A stretch of DNA of 64,000 nucleotides, taken from Isoperla grammatica. Its lineage: Eukaryota > Arthropoda > Insecta > Plecoptera > Perlodidae. The stretch covers positions 53,563,564 through 53,627,563 of the forward strand of contig OX246741.1 of the NCBI GenBank assembly GCA_945910005.1, in the 5' to 3' direction. This document shows, in pieces, positions 58,101 to 64,000 of this stretch. Both the position numbers and the translations under genes were made by a program. Position 1 is the first letter of the stretch, and the number at the start of each line of letters is the position of its first letter. The notes under the pieces were generated by a model. That model did not search any database. It saw only the letters and a program-made list of their open reading frames with translations, and was not told the DNA's origin.

Positions 58101-61100
58101 GTCACAGGCGACGGGTTCGTATAGCCAATCAGCGAGCGGTATTTGCGCGGGTGGGTCTCGGGTGGTTCTTCGCTTATGAGTGTCTCGCCTGTGACGAAAG
58201 CATGTGTAAGGTAATCTTGGGCCAAGTATAGTGTATGTTTTATAATCAAACCTAGACGATATGATGGGCTATTTTGTGTCGCGAGTAGGCTGTGTTATAG
58301 GTTATATACGTGGCCCAAGATTACCTTACACATGCTTTCGTCACAGGCGAGGCACTCGTAGCCAACCACTAGAGACCAACCCGCGCAAATACCGATCGCT
58401 GATTGGCTACGAACCAGTCGGCTGTGACGAAAGCATGTGTAAGGTAGTCTTGGGACAACTATACCAGCTGCTATATTCTAGTACAGCACCATATTTAGAT
58501 AACACACGAACACTATCATTTTAAGTTTTCCTCATCACGGCCCGTTTTCTTAGAAGTCGTTCGTAATTCTTGTAGAAGATTGCCAACTTATCCTTTTCAG
58601 AACGATGCTCATCAATATAGCCTCAAGTTCCAGGCAATGTGAGCTATACAATTCTGAGAAGAGACGGTCGCTCCACACGGTCTTTTTCAACGGAATTCGC
58701 CGCGGGATTTCCCGATACCTGCATTGTTATTGTCCACTGGATTGACTGCACCAACCGTGAATGGAATGCGACCCCACCACGTCTGACAACAGGCGAGCGA
58801 TATTATCACTACAATAATTTAGGCAAGAAAACGAGATGAAACTCGATTTAGGTTGGTAGTTGTCACATGCGTCACTTAACTACCCTATTACATAATACGT
58901 GACGACAACACCTTGCAAGTTAATTTGACGGGACTATACTTTACTTGTTTCAAAGTTGGTTATTAGTTTGACTGTATATGGTTCACGTACACAATGTTTA
59001 TAAATTTTAATACAAATAAATAAATATGTCGACAACAAGCAAAAAAACTACAGTAGGCCTACTGGAGGCATGAGCACAAGATGCAACTAGATTTAGGTTG
59101 GTAGTTGTCATATACAATGAAACATACCGTGACGCAACTATGGACTACTCCATCTCTCACGGGTGTAATTCAAGAGATCGACTCTCGCGCGCGATAAAAA
59201 TAGAGACTGCATCGGTGCTATTTTTACTTTTACTGACACCTTGCCCTCGACTGTCTCGATACAGGCTATATTTACCGTGTTAATCTGCAACGCGTCAAGG
59301 AAGTATATTTCATATTGCTTGTCTTAAAACATACGAGTAATATAGTTCGGTTTTGCGCATATGAGAGGAGATTTACATTTTATATAAAACACCGTGTGTT
59401 AGTACATACAGCGCTATATGTGGCCAAATTTAGCAACAAACTGCTGAAGATTTCATTCCGCGGTTGAAAATAGTGCTGGATATTATTGTGATATATGTTG
59501 TTTTTTGTTTGGTGTATGTTTTGTTTTTTATTGTTGATGCGTATTGATTTTGTTTTGTTTTGTTGTGTGTTTTTGTTTTGGCTTTTATTGGCTTGTTTTG
59601 TTTGTGTTTGTTGTGTGTTATTTATTGTTTTCAAGCAGTGGCGTTGGAAGTACATTTTGCTAGGGGGGGCAAGCACTTATGGGTTACAGAATATAAATAA
59701 TATAAATAAATGTAGAAATAACAGAATACATTTATACGTTCTTATAAAAATGTTCACTATTTCTTGCAAAAAACACCTGTGTACAAACATATGGAATAGC
59801 TATATTTAACTCACCATTCATGAACAGCATTGCTCCGGTGATGCGAAGTTCGTGCTGAATCAAACATCACAGTTTTTTTTTCGGTCAATCCCACTTCAAT
59901 CTTATGCAAAGTTTGAATGTATTAGTTTCTACGGCCTTCACTAACACCAACTAACCAACCAACTAACAAACACTAATTTAAGATTGTTTTAATTTAATTT
60001 TATGTTCGTTGCTCAAACGCACAGCATTCAGCACGCCCCAAATACCTCAACACGTTCGGGTGTTTTGTTTAATAATTCATTGCAAATTTCTTTTTAGTTC
60101 AAGCTCATGAGACGTTCGTTATAAATGTGCAGTACCCCGTCTGGGCCCGGGAAAGAATAGGCCCAGGGTGACTCTGCCAGTCGTAAGTGGCAACAAAAGG
60201 AGACCCGTCTGGGCCCAGGTTGACCCCCAGCCAGATTGGGCGCGGTCAAACCCAGCCTGGCAGAGCTTGGGGTAGAATAGGCCCAGAGTGACTCTGCTAG
60301 TCGTAAGAGGCGACGAAAGAAGACCCTGTCCCTTCCCCCCCCACTGTCCCACTGAAGATTTCTCCTCCCACTTGGCCCTGCCCTCCCTTGCTGGACTCCC
60401 TTTATGACAACTCCCGTTCCGACGACTCGGTGTTCCGTGAAATATTTCACTAATGCCCACCGTAATGACAAACCTTTTTTGTTACAATTAGAACTAGTGT
60501 CCGGTCATAGGAAATACCTGCTTATCTCGCCGAATAATCCTAGACGTAGGGACACACAGGCCTGCGTTTTGTTGTGCAGACTCGGCTGTGAGTCTTTCAA
60601 AAGCAAAACCTTTCATTCAATTTCAAGGAATCAATAAGAAAACAATGAACAATTGAAACAGACTGTTTAATCCCCAAAAAAACTATTTGAAAGTTGTGAA
60701 ATATAAAACTTTCAAATTTGATATATTGTTATTTTAAGGGCGTAATATGTTGTTTCAAAGACTATTAAATCAGTGCATCGCTTTTCACAGTATGGGGATG
60801 GGGGGGAAAAAATATACTATTGCCCCCCCTGAAGTTTCTAGGGGGGGCAAGCGCCCTCTCTGCCCCCCCGGTTCCAACGCCACTGTTTTCAAGTCTAAAA
60901 CGTGTCCTGATTAAAATGGTGGCTTGCCTTTTTAAGATTTACTGATGGGATTCATAATCTGCACAACAATTTTAAAACCCGTAATTAATTAAACAATTTT
61001 CACAATATTGCCTTTATCAACGTAGGAAGAACGACGCTGCTTCAGCAGGTTGTTGCGCGATTTTGCCACTTTGAGCGCTTCATTCGTTTTCACTAGCGCC

Positions 61101-61821
61101 ATCAGTGGCCAATCTCGGTGCCTAATCCAAAATACGCATCTGTATTATTAAATACTCGAAGGCCCTACACGATATCATTAGATAAAAGAATAATAAATGT
61201 TTACAAGTAAGTTTGATGTCACCATTATTTTATTATACTGTCCAGTATACGACGCAGATTTTTGTAGGTCTACCACAATATTTGCTAGTTTGTACTATTA
61301 TTTCAAACATTTAAAATAAAACTTCTTTCTAGTATTATTTCTATGCATTCAGTTATTAGTTGCTTCTGTATTATAAGCCAATAAATCTTGGCGGCACTCT
61401 ATTTGTAATTTGCAATGCTTCACGCAGCGATCAGTTGTCAGAAAAACTATATGTACATTTTTTAAAATTAGTTACGAGTATTTTCGTTTTTTTTTTTCGA
61501 AGAATATTGTGGAAGAAATGCGGTATAGGTCCGTATAGACGAAATTCTTATAATGCAATACAATTTTCACTTCCATTGGTTGTGCAATGTTTCAGAAAGT
61601 GATATAAGTTGACTGATGCAAAATAATCTCTGAGAATTGAAGAAGAGAAATTGCTTGACATGAGATGATGAACTTACCTCCCATGACTCCGTACGTCAGC
61701 ATAAGAATGTTGACGTTGGGCGAGAATGTGCTGAGAATGAAGGCGCAGCAGCCAATGATGCTCCCAGAGATGCAGACGGCTCGGCAGCCATATTTGTTAG
61801 TCAGCGCGCTCACCACAGGGC
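33767..61821 (-). CDS. MCT-B: monocarboxylate transporter-like protein, 5' end outside the window
   Basis: Seven exons in matching phase encode 701 residues to TGA. Family SLC16, paralog of MCT-A with the same order of motifs: [49 protein letters not shown] in helix 8, [15 protein letters not shown] and a Pro/Glu-rich C-tail. The exon carrying the DGGWGW signature and helix 1 is missing; the 144-bp exon at 61678-61821 is the second coding exon by comparison with MCT-A, so the first must be beyond 64 kb. The gene spans over 28 kb. Four exons have tandemly duplicated borders. Transport substrate unknown. Confidence 0.92.
34262..34430. mobile_element. Short hAT-like MITE
   Basis: Ends CAGTGGCGGCT and AGCCGCCACTG are inverted. 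The flanking 8-mers CTGACAAG and CTGCTAAG agree at six of eight positions. Lies in the last intron of MCT-B. Confidence 0.5.
34540..35340 (-). repeat. Duplicated donor border of MCT-B exon 7 (irregular units)
   Basis: The exon end plus donor (TGTACTCACAGATGGCGATG on the plus strand) occurs four times, at 35281 (intact exon), 35121, 35032 and 34861; spacings are 160, 89 and 171 bp. Units alternate the exon end with an intronic block containing GAGCCCTGGGGAACACCTGC. Below 34850 only the intronic block continues. The spacings are not multiples of three, so downstream donors would shift the frame. Confidence 0.85.
35290..35512 (-). CDS. MCT-B exon 7 (counting the missing first exon as 1)
   Basis: Acceptor TGTTTCAG, donor GTGAGTAC. 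Encodes GIDPNSASFLLSIIGITNTV, then GRVVCGYVADFPWVDSLLLN and the following helix, ending FFGIAI. As in MCT-A, the helix 8 Arg is present and the residue four before it is Asn. Confidence 0.92.
35943..36174. mobile_element. Palindromic MITE, about 230 bp, long arms
   Basis: Left arm CCACCCACATTTAGTTTCCA through GACGTTTTTCCCGATTATC pairs with the right arm complement GACCGCCCACAATTAG and beyond; the arms are close to 100 bp each with scattered mismatches. In intron 6 of MCT-B. Confidence 0.65.
36250..36526 (-). CDS. MCT-B exon 6
   Basis: Acceptor CTCGCAG, donor GTGAGTAG. Encodes the end of the central loop (YKSQKSLASYRQSVVSLPRY) with a Cys-containing segment (TELCPCCTLPESFKATLAAM) and helix 7 (FMLISISNLFGMMGLYVPFV). 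It corresponds to exon 7 of MCT-A, whose [19 protein letters not shown] segment aligns here. Confidence 0.92.
36900..37560. mobile_element. hAT-like element, TAGGGTTGCC termini
   Basis: Ends TAGGGTTGCCAACT and AGTTGGCAACCCTA are perfect 14-bp inverted repeats. The flanking 8-mers GAAACAGT and CCAACAGT match at six of eight. Subterminal TTCCCGTATTTTC repeats lie at both ends. No transposase frame. In intron 5 of MCT-B. Confidence 0.7.
37640..37875 (-). repeat. Dispersed retro-like repeat R-B, copy 1
   Basis: Complementary to 44330-44575: shared words include AAGCGTATGCTTC, GACGAAAGGCAG (and its variants) and CATATGA near the 3' end. Confidence 0.6.
37880..38553. other. Intron 5 of MCT-B, part
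   Basis: No recognised element or frame. Confidence 0.4.
38554..38681 (-). CDS. MCT-B exon 5
   Basis: Acceptor CTTACAG, donor GTGAGTAA. Encodes central-loop sequence MGDNESINFSTSKASIARER, then REMIRPMSQRKDIFYSGSVV. The DIFYSGS segment aligns with DIYFGAS in exon 7 of MCT-A. Phase 0 in, phase 2 out, matching exon 6. Confidence 0.88.
38682..38828 (-). repeat. 72-bp intronic duplication abutting the MCT-B exon 5 acceptor
   Basis: Two copies of GGACCAATCAGAACA...GACTAGTTG, period 72 bp, beginning three bases inside the intron from exon 5. The copies differ at a few sites. Only intronic sequence is repeated. Confidence 0.85.
38829..39622. other. Intron 4 of MCT-B, part
   Basis: No recognised element or frame. 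Confidence 0.35.
39623..39771. mobile_element. Palindromic MITE family M5, copy 1
   Basis: Arms of about 50 bp: AGGTTGGAATTCATAGTCGG and its complement, each continuing into CCCCTACACCTAGGGG. Flanking triplets are TAA and TGA. In intron 4 of MCT-B. Confidence 0.85.
39772..40664. other. Intron 4 of MCT-B, between two M5 copies
   Basis: No supported feature. Confidence 0.35.
40668..40814. mobile_element. Palindromic MITE family M5, copy 2
   Basis: A 147-bp element GGTTGGAATTC...GAATTCCAACC flanked by TAA at 40665-40667 and 40815-40817. A TWA target triplet is typical of PIF/Harbinger elements; that assignment is inference. Confidence 0.88.
40994..41713 (-). CDS. MCT-B exon 4 (large central-loop exon)
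   Basis: Acceptor GTTGTCTAG, donor GTAAGTTG, exactly 240 codons in phase 0. Begins VFGAMMRPLEYPKASSVKPL, closing helix 6, then a long hydrophilic loop rich in Pro, Ser, Glu and Lys (for example PITNVPTVPTLPTISEVKAP). No domain recognised. The corresponding loop in MCT-A is spread over exons 4-7. Confidence 0.92.
41640..42115 (-). repeat. Duplicated acceptor border of MCT-B exon 4
   Basis: The first 70 or so bases of exon 4 plus the preceding acceptor recur 116 bp upstream (GCCGAACACC at 41705 and 41821; the copied acceptor reads GTTCAG). Further degenerate copies of the intronic part (GGGGCTTCCCCGTCAGCAA) follow at about 41937 and 41997, separated by G-runs. Confidence 0.8.
42116..42869. other. 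Intron 3 of MCT-B, part
   Basis: No recognised feature. Short open frames only. Confidence 0.35.
42862..43320. mobile_element. Non-autonomous hAT-like element with perfect 8-bp duplication
   Basis: Element 42870-43312 with inverted ends CAGTGATGATTTCAGGCAT and ATGTCTGAAATCAACACTG, flanked by CTTGGATT at 42862-42869 and 43313-43320. Inside the left end is a long G-run followed by GCGGAGCCCCCCC (42893-42921). No transposase frame. Confidence 0.85.
43321..44329. other. Intron 3 of MCT-B, part
   Basis: No supported feature; open stretches at 43890-44225 show no family resemblance. Confidence 0.35.
44330..44575 (+). repeat. Dispersed retro-like repeat R-B, copy 2
   Basis: Contains GATCCCGAGAGCTAGG, a GCGTATGCTTCTGGTAGGG block, GCCGGACAGG and the 3' block CATATGACCTAGTTGTCGAG followed by an AATAAAATAAA tail. 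The tail suggests retroposition. Reverse-orientation copy at 37640-37875. Confidence 0.6.
44808..45013 (-). CDS. MCT-B exon 3
   Basis: Acceptor TTGTTTCAG, donor GTGAGTTC. Encodes GIGFGLIYLPAVVCVGYYFE, then [18 protein letters not shown] and ends LAGLILNCA in phase 0. Compared with MCT-A exon 3, it continues 20 bp further before the intron. Confidence 0.93.
45014..46341. other. Intron 2 of MCT-B, part
   Basis: AT-rich, no recognised element. Confidence 0.4.
46342..46478. mobile_element. Palindromic MITE family M5, copy 3 (left end lost)
   Basis: Matches the copies at 39623 and 40668 but lacks the first 15 or so bases. The right end is intact and followed by TTA. It sits inside the left target duplication of the hAT-like element starting at 46484. 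Confidence 0.85.
46484..47031. mobile_element. hAT-like element, CAGGGCTTCTCAAACT termini, split by another MITE
   Basis: Ends CAGGGCTTCTCAAACT and AGTTTGAGAAGCCCTA are inverted with one mismatch. The right flank is GACTAAAT (47032-47039). The left flank, after removing the M5 insertion, reads GACTTAAT, seven of eight matching. The M4 hairpin at 46700-46847 lies inside. Confidence 0.75.
46700..46847. mobile_element. Palindromic MITE family M4, near-perfect 66-bp arms
   Basis: Left arm AAGGCGCTTTCATAGCAACA through CACGTGAACCAATCAG; the right arm is its exact complement but for one extra G at the terminus. The loop is only about 18 bases. Flanked by TTA at 46697-46699 and 46848-46850, a PIF/Harbinger-like target. 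Confidence 0.88.
47270..47440. mobile_element. Diverged foldback related to MITE family M6
   Basis: TATTGCTTCCGTCACGGG against TGACGAAAGCATTACCGAAG, and an interior AGCCAACC, recall the elements at 58066 and 58309, but divergence is high. Confidence 0.3.
47441..47912. other. Intron 2 of MCT-B, part
   Basis: No supported feature. Confidence 0.3.
47913..48050. mobile_element. Palindromic MITE family M3, copy 2
   Basis: Diverged copy of 13629-13788: CTTCCTCAACTCAGCCTCGC and complement, with the core CCACCAATCACGG. Ends in GAACTATGCAT as the first copy does. Confidence 0.65.
48348..48615. mobile_element. MITE family M9, copy 2
   Basis: Starts CAGGGCCTGGATTCACAA as at 11787 and keeps the internal inverted pair TAAGACCGGCC and GGCCGGTCTTA. 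The right terminus is truncated. Confidence 0.55.
48951..49018. repeat. 13-bp minisatellite
   Basis: About five units of CACCCCTCGCCTTC with small variations. Confidence 0.85.
49055..49340 (-). repeat. Dispersed repeat, copy 2 of an inverted pair
   Basis: Complement of 3437-3760, described there. Confidence 0.65.
49871..50025. mobile_element. Foldback MITE family M10
   Basis: Left arm GCCCTATTCTGTATAACTTT to GTCGATCCTGAAAT pairs with ATTTCAGGATCGAGAG to AAAGTTAGAGAATGGGC. A G-run (49851-49863) precedes it. Single copy seen. Confidence 0.55.
50285..50560 (-). mobile_element. 3' end of a non-LTR retrotransposon
   Basis: On the minus strand, GTGGGTCTTGTGACCTGTTG followed by AATAAATAGTAAATAAATAAA has the look of a non-LTR 3' UTR and tail. 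No coding sequence is attached. Class assignment is inference. Confidence 0.4.
50559..50643. repeat. Inverted repeat, about 36-bp arms
   Basis: GCGGATTTGAACGCATCCAG and its complement face each other with a loop of under 10 bases; the left arm has a 4-base insertion relative to the right. It stands at the boundary of two retro-like repeats. Confidence 0.75.
50640..51010 (+). repeat. SINE or non-LTR 3' segment with AATAAA tail
   Basis: Contains AGGTGGATGGGTGACCA, a B-box-like 5S or tRNA motif, and TTTTCGGATGGGACGTAAAG, a segment common in arthropod SINE tails, and ends in an AATAAATAAATAAAA tail. No reading frame. Confidence 0.45.
51315..51645. repeat. Foldback repeat family F8, locus 3
   Basis: Two tandem units of the 2500-2830 family in reverse orientation, bounded by TTCAGAATTGATCTAGG and GATCAATACTGAAAATC, which are inverted ends. 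Confidence 0.65.
51646..52084. other. Intron 2 of MCT-B, part
   Basis: No supported feature. Confidence 0.3.
52085..52330 (-). mobile_element. 3' end of a retroposed element with ATGA-type tail
   Basis: Minus strand: CTCAAAGGCTGGTAATAAA then AATGAATGAATGAATAG. The tail and composition suggest a non-LTR or SINE 3' terminus; nothing upstream is recognisable. Confidence 0.35.
52633..52957 (+). repeat. 320-bp dispersed repeat D1, copy 1
   Basis: Shares long identical words with 57484-57803 and 58648-58938, including TCTGAGAAGAGACGGTCGCT and GAATGGAATGCGACCCCACC. All three are in the same orientation and end in ACTATA. No reading frame; class unknown. Confidence 0.8.
52958..55616. other. Intron 2 of MCT-B, long AT-rich part
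   Basis: Holds a short GGGGTATGA repeat (53000-53042) and ATCGATATC-rich palindromic words at 54750-54830 and 55085-55140. No gene or clear element ends. Confidence 0.35.
55620..56087. mobile_element. MITE family M1 expanded to four units
   Basis: Left end AAGAGCGATTCTGTATGAGC (two changes from the usual CAGGGCG) preceded by CAG at 55617-55619; right end CATACAGAATCACCCTG followed by CAA. Four 107-bp units lie between, in the orientation of the 28626 array. Confidence 0.85.
56342..56926. mobile_element. Non-autonomous hAT-like element with perfect 8-bp duplication
   Basis: Element 56350-56918 with ends CAGTGGTGTATTC and GAATACACCACTG, flanked by GCCACGAT at 56342-56349 and 56919-56926. A second inverted pair, GCCTGGGCGG and CCGCCCAGG, lies just inside. 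A G-run tract occupies 56406-56428. Confidence 0.88.
57484..57803 (+). repeat. 320-bp dispersed repeat D1, copy 2
   Basis: See 52633-52957. Full length, with the leading ACTGGCGACGCCGTAAG block. Confidence 0.8.
58066..58215. mobile_element. Palindromic MITE family M6, copy 1
   Basis: Arms ACCTTACACATGCTTTCGTC and complement, 40 bp or more, with AGCCAATCAGCGAGC in the interior. Paired with an inverted copy 95 bp away. Confidence 0.85.
58309..58460. mobile_element. Palindromic MITE family M6, copy 2 (inverted)
   Basis: Same arms as copy 1; the interior CGATCGCTGATTGGCTACGA is the complement of that in copy 1, so the two copies are inverted relative to each other. Confidence 0.85.
58648..58938 (+). 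repeat. 320-bp dispersed repeat D1, copy 3
   Basis: Lacks the first 35 or so bases of the other copies. A further short fragment (GATGCAACTAGATTTAGG) lies at 59080-59108. Confidence 0.75.
59628..60893. mobile_element. Non-autonomous hAT-like element with perfect 8-bp duplication
   Basis: Element 59636-60885 with ends CAGTGGCGTTGGAA and TTCCAACGCCACTG, flanked by TTTTCAAG at 59628-59635 and 60886-60893. Subterminal TAGGGGGGGCAAGC occurs at both ends. No transposase frame. A retro-like repeat (60128-60420) lies inside, as in the element at 173-1645. Confidence 0.9.
60128..60420 (+). repeat. Dispersed retro-like repeat, copy 2
   Basis: Same orientation as 553-925 and similar over about 270 bp, including two GTCGTAAGNGGCNAC motifs and the C-rich block before TGTCCCACTGAAGATTTCTC. 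Confidence 0.6.
60894..61677. other. Intron 2 of MCT-B, proximal part
   Basis: No supported feature. Confidence 0.35.
61678..61821 (-). CDS. MCT-B exon 2
   Basis: Acceptor TCTCTTCAG, donor GTAAGTTC. Encodes GPVVSALTNKYGCRAVCISG and two hydrophobic segments (helices 3-4) ending LTYGVMGG. Length 144 bp and phase 1-1, identical to MCT-A exon 2. The partner exon upstream is not in the window. Confidence 0.92.
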
Positions 61822-61949
61822 CTGAAGAGAGAAACAGTCCATTCGTTAGCAGGCAGTGCACTGGTTAGCAAGCGGTGCACTACATAGCTTGGCGGGAACA
61901 TAGACGTGCATATGACCATGGAGTTGTATCTTGTACTATTATAAATCCA

Positions 61950-62515
61950 TGATATGTAGTTTAAAAAAAAAAAAATTAATCGTTAACAGGGCAAAGCCCC
62001 ACCAGTAACGTATAATAAAAATAAAAAACAAGTACATGAACAACATACATGTACAAGAAATATACACAATATCACAAATACACAAATACAAATACATACA
62101 AATTTTACCAAAAATTAACAAAAAAACATGACAGTGAACTGCCAAAGTCAACCTTAAAATTAAAACACAAACACAAATTTACACACATTGCCGCATTACA
62201 TTCTTGAACGAACTCATTGATATATTAAACGGATCAAGCTCTGAAGGAGCCATATCATTGTAAGCTTGCTGAACACGATTCAGGCAAGTGTAGCGGAAAA
62301 CGTCTATACGGCATCTTGGCAAAACAAACATGCCCCTTTGCCTAGTCACTCTGGAAGGCACACGGAAGTTGATTCTGTCCAACAAGTTATTATCATTAAA
62401 ACAATTACGTATGATCTTGTAAAGAAATACTACATCAGCGACGTCGCGCCTAGCCTCTAAAGTAAGAAACTCCCCAGCGGCACACATGTCTAGATAGTTC
62501 TTTAGATTACACTGA
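61950..62515 (-). mobile_element. 5'-truncated non-LTR retrotransposon (reverse transcriptase C-terminal part)
   Basis: Minus-strand frame from about 62515 to stop at 62179: NLKNYLDMCAAGEFLTLEAR, then RDVADVVFLYKIIRNCFNDN and RINFRVPSRVTRQRGMFVLP. This matches the conserved region after the reverse transcriptase domain in jockey/CR1-type arthropod elements (R-R-x3-D-x3-L-x-K-I then I-x-F-x-V-P). A T-rich 3' UTR follows, ending with the hairpin GGGGCTTTGCCC and TTAACGATTAAT (61972-62000). The frame is closed within a few codons upstream of 62515, so only the 3' portion was copied. Confidence 0.8.
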
Positions 62516-62654
62516 TCATGCGTCTCTCACTTTTCTTTGTTAGGTAATAGACCATTATATTTTCGCCATCTTTGAACTTCCGGCAGCCGTTGCAACCATA
62601 CTTTAATACAAATCCTTCTCGAATATAATTCGTAATTTCAATCATTTTGAAGGG

Positions 62655-62745
62655 CTACACTGAGGCACAGCCTTCTTGAATGTCGGTTCAATCTGAGGTT
62701 CTATCGCGGATTGGCTCGTCGAGAAGGCTGTGCATTGAGGAAGTA
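62655..62745. mobile_element. Small foldback element M7
   Basis: GAGGCACAGCCTTCTTGA and TCGAGAAGGCTGTGCATTGA are inverted, with GCGGATTGGCTCG in the interior. Single copy. Confidence 0.45.
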
Positions 62746-62814
62746 GTATGGTCGTAATGGCGGACGACCAAGATGTCAGCGCCCACTGAAGGGCGCGTAA
62801 AATTGCCTATAGAC

Positions 62815-63005
62815 GATTTTCATAAAAGATCTATAGAGGGTCATGATTGCTTTTATCTAACGGTCCTTGATAGATTAATGACAACAATGCTCAACAATAA
62901 CAACTAGTTTTCAAATGTTATGTTAAGGTGCATTTTTCACTATTCTGCATTGTTGTAATTGAAGTTCTGGAGGGCCATGATAAATTCTACCTAAGGGTCC
63001 TAGAA
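62815..63005. repeat. Foldback repeat family F8, locus 4
   Basis: One unit of the 2500-2830 family (TAGAGGGTCATGATTGC, then AATGACAACAATGCTCAACA), in forward orientation. Confidence 0.65.
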
Positions 63006-64000
63006 AAAGGTATATTGATAACTTTCTAAAATGTATTTGATAATGACAATCTTTTGCGGAAAACTTTTGTGAAACTATTGCAACAACAAAATTAAGCAGA
63101 ATTCCCTATTTTTAGCACGAATACTTGTTTTAGTGGGTTTCGGCGACAATAACAAGATTAGAACTAAACACGATTACAGGTGGGACTGGTATAGTCAGCT
63201 GGTCCACTTCATTGGGGCCGTACTTAACTACACCCTGCGATTATCGATTTTATAATTTGTACACGGCAAGTTGACAATTATAAGTTCACTTGAAAATACT
63301 TTCACAAGTAAAGATAATCGTCGTGTTCAGAAGAGGCATAAAAGCGTATTGGGAATAGATCCGGGTAAAGGGTCCCAAACTCGCTAAATTGTCGTTTTTT
63401 TATATACACCCTATATCAATAACGCTTCAAATATTAAAAAGGTTATTTTACCCGAGCTTTTGTTTTGACTCAGCTGTATTATAGATTCTTTATTAATTAT
63501 AAATTATTGAATTGAGAACAGAAATATCAATCGTGACAATTTCAATGTCTGATTTTTTCATTTTTAATTTTATTTTTGGCTCATTAAAAAACAAATTTCT
63601 GGTAAGAATCGATCTTTCTATATCTTCGCTTTGCCATAACATTATAAAGGAGGTACCCTTGGTCCCTTGCCATTTATTATTTTCTCAAATAACATAAATT
63701 TACCACATTTAAGAATATTCGGAGTGTTATCCCGAAATGCCTGAATAATGTTAACCAGTTTACCAACATAAATCCCTGAATAATATCGACCATATGTACC
63801 AACATAAATCCCTGAATAATATCGATCATGTGCTGGGATTAGTGAGCCCACCTTGCCCCGTCCATCTCCCGGCTCGGCTAGGGTTGTCTACCAAACAACA
63901 GAACAGCGCGCCAGACAAAGCTCTGGGTAATTAAGCTAATCTGATTAAACATTGGTCCCCGCCAGACCACAAGAGCATACAAGTTTCATTTCATGATACG
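63006..64000. other. 5' intron of MCT-B, right edge of window
   Basis: No exon with the DGGWGW signature is present. A short direct repeat of ACCAACATAAATCCCTGAAT (about 36-bp period, two full units plus part) lies at 63725-63830. Confidence 0.4.

Noticed and set aside
59495..59809. 104-codon hydrophobic plus-strand frame
   Set aside because: A T/G-rich low-complexity stretch that crosses the left end of a hAT-like element.
60094..60471. Overlapping 113- and 125-codon minus-strand frames
   Set aside because: They lie in a dispersed repeat also present at 553-925, where the frames are not conserved.
61900..64000. First coding exon of MCT-B
   Set aside because: I looked for the DGGWGW signature and a phase-1 donor on the minus strand and found none, so the exon is outside the window.

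Overview
This is a eukaryotic window, almost certainly from an arthropod and probably an insect. GC-rich exons with canonical GT-AG borders sit in AT-rich introns several kb long. There is a 5S rRNA gene, a 5'-truncated non-LTR retrotransposon of arthropod type, tRNA-derived SINE relics and very many small inverted-repeat (MITE-like) transposons. I cannot name the species.

Protein-coding content is two paralogous genes on the minus strand, both members of the monocarboxylate transporter family (MCT, SLC16, major facilitator superfamily). MCT-A (15459 down to 5728) is complete: ten coding exons join without a break in phase to give 687 residues plus stop, with the family signature DGGWGW at residues 47-52, about twelve membrane segments and a long cytoplasmic central loop. 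MCT-B (61821 down to 33767) is the 5' neighbour in the same orientation. Seven exons encode 701 residues to the stop, and its first coding exon lies beyond the right edge. The paralogs differ in intron layout: one intron is displaced by 20 bp, the last intron of MCT-A is absent from MCT-B, and the central loop is cut differently.

Layout: 1-5.6 kb is repeats (a hAT-like element, 5S rRNA, a MITE-derived satellite); 5.7-16.4 kb is MCT-A; 16.4-33.6 kb is intergenic with simple repeats, two large minisatellites and a second MITE satellite; 33.6-61.8 kb is MCT-B with introns full of transposons; 61.9-64 kb is its 5' intron with a non-LTR fragment.

The most unusual feature is that many exon borders of both genes carry local tandem duplications spanning the splice site (or the stop codon), expanding into the intron. 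Exon 1 of MCT-A has eight copies of its acceptor plus start codon, exon 3 has six copies of its acceptor, and exon 7 has three in-frame copies of a segment holding a whole transmembrane helix plus its donor. Second is a graded series of one transposon family (1, 1, 4, 5 and about 12 internal 107-bp units between one pair of terminal inverted repeats), which looks like a satellite forming from a MITE. Third is a set of at least four non-autonomous hAT-like elements with perfect 8-bp target duplications and G-run/C-run tracts inside, plus two or three with imperfect duplications.
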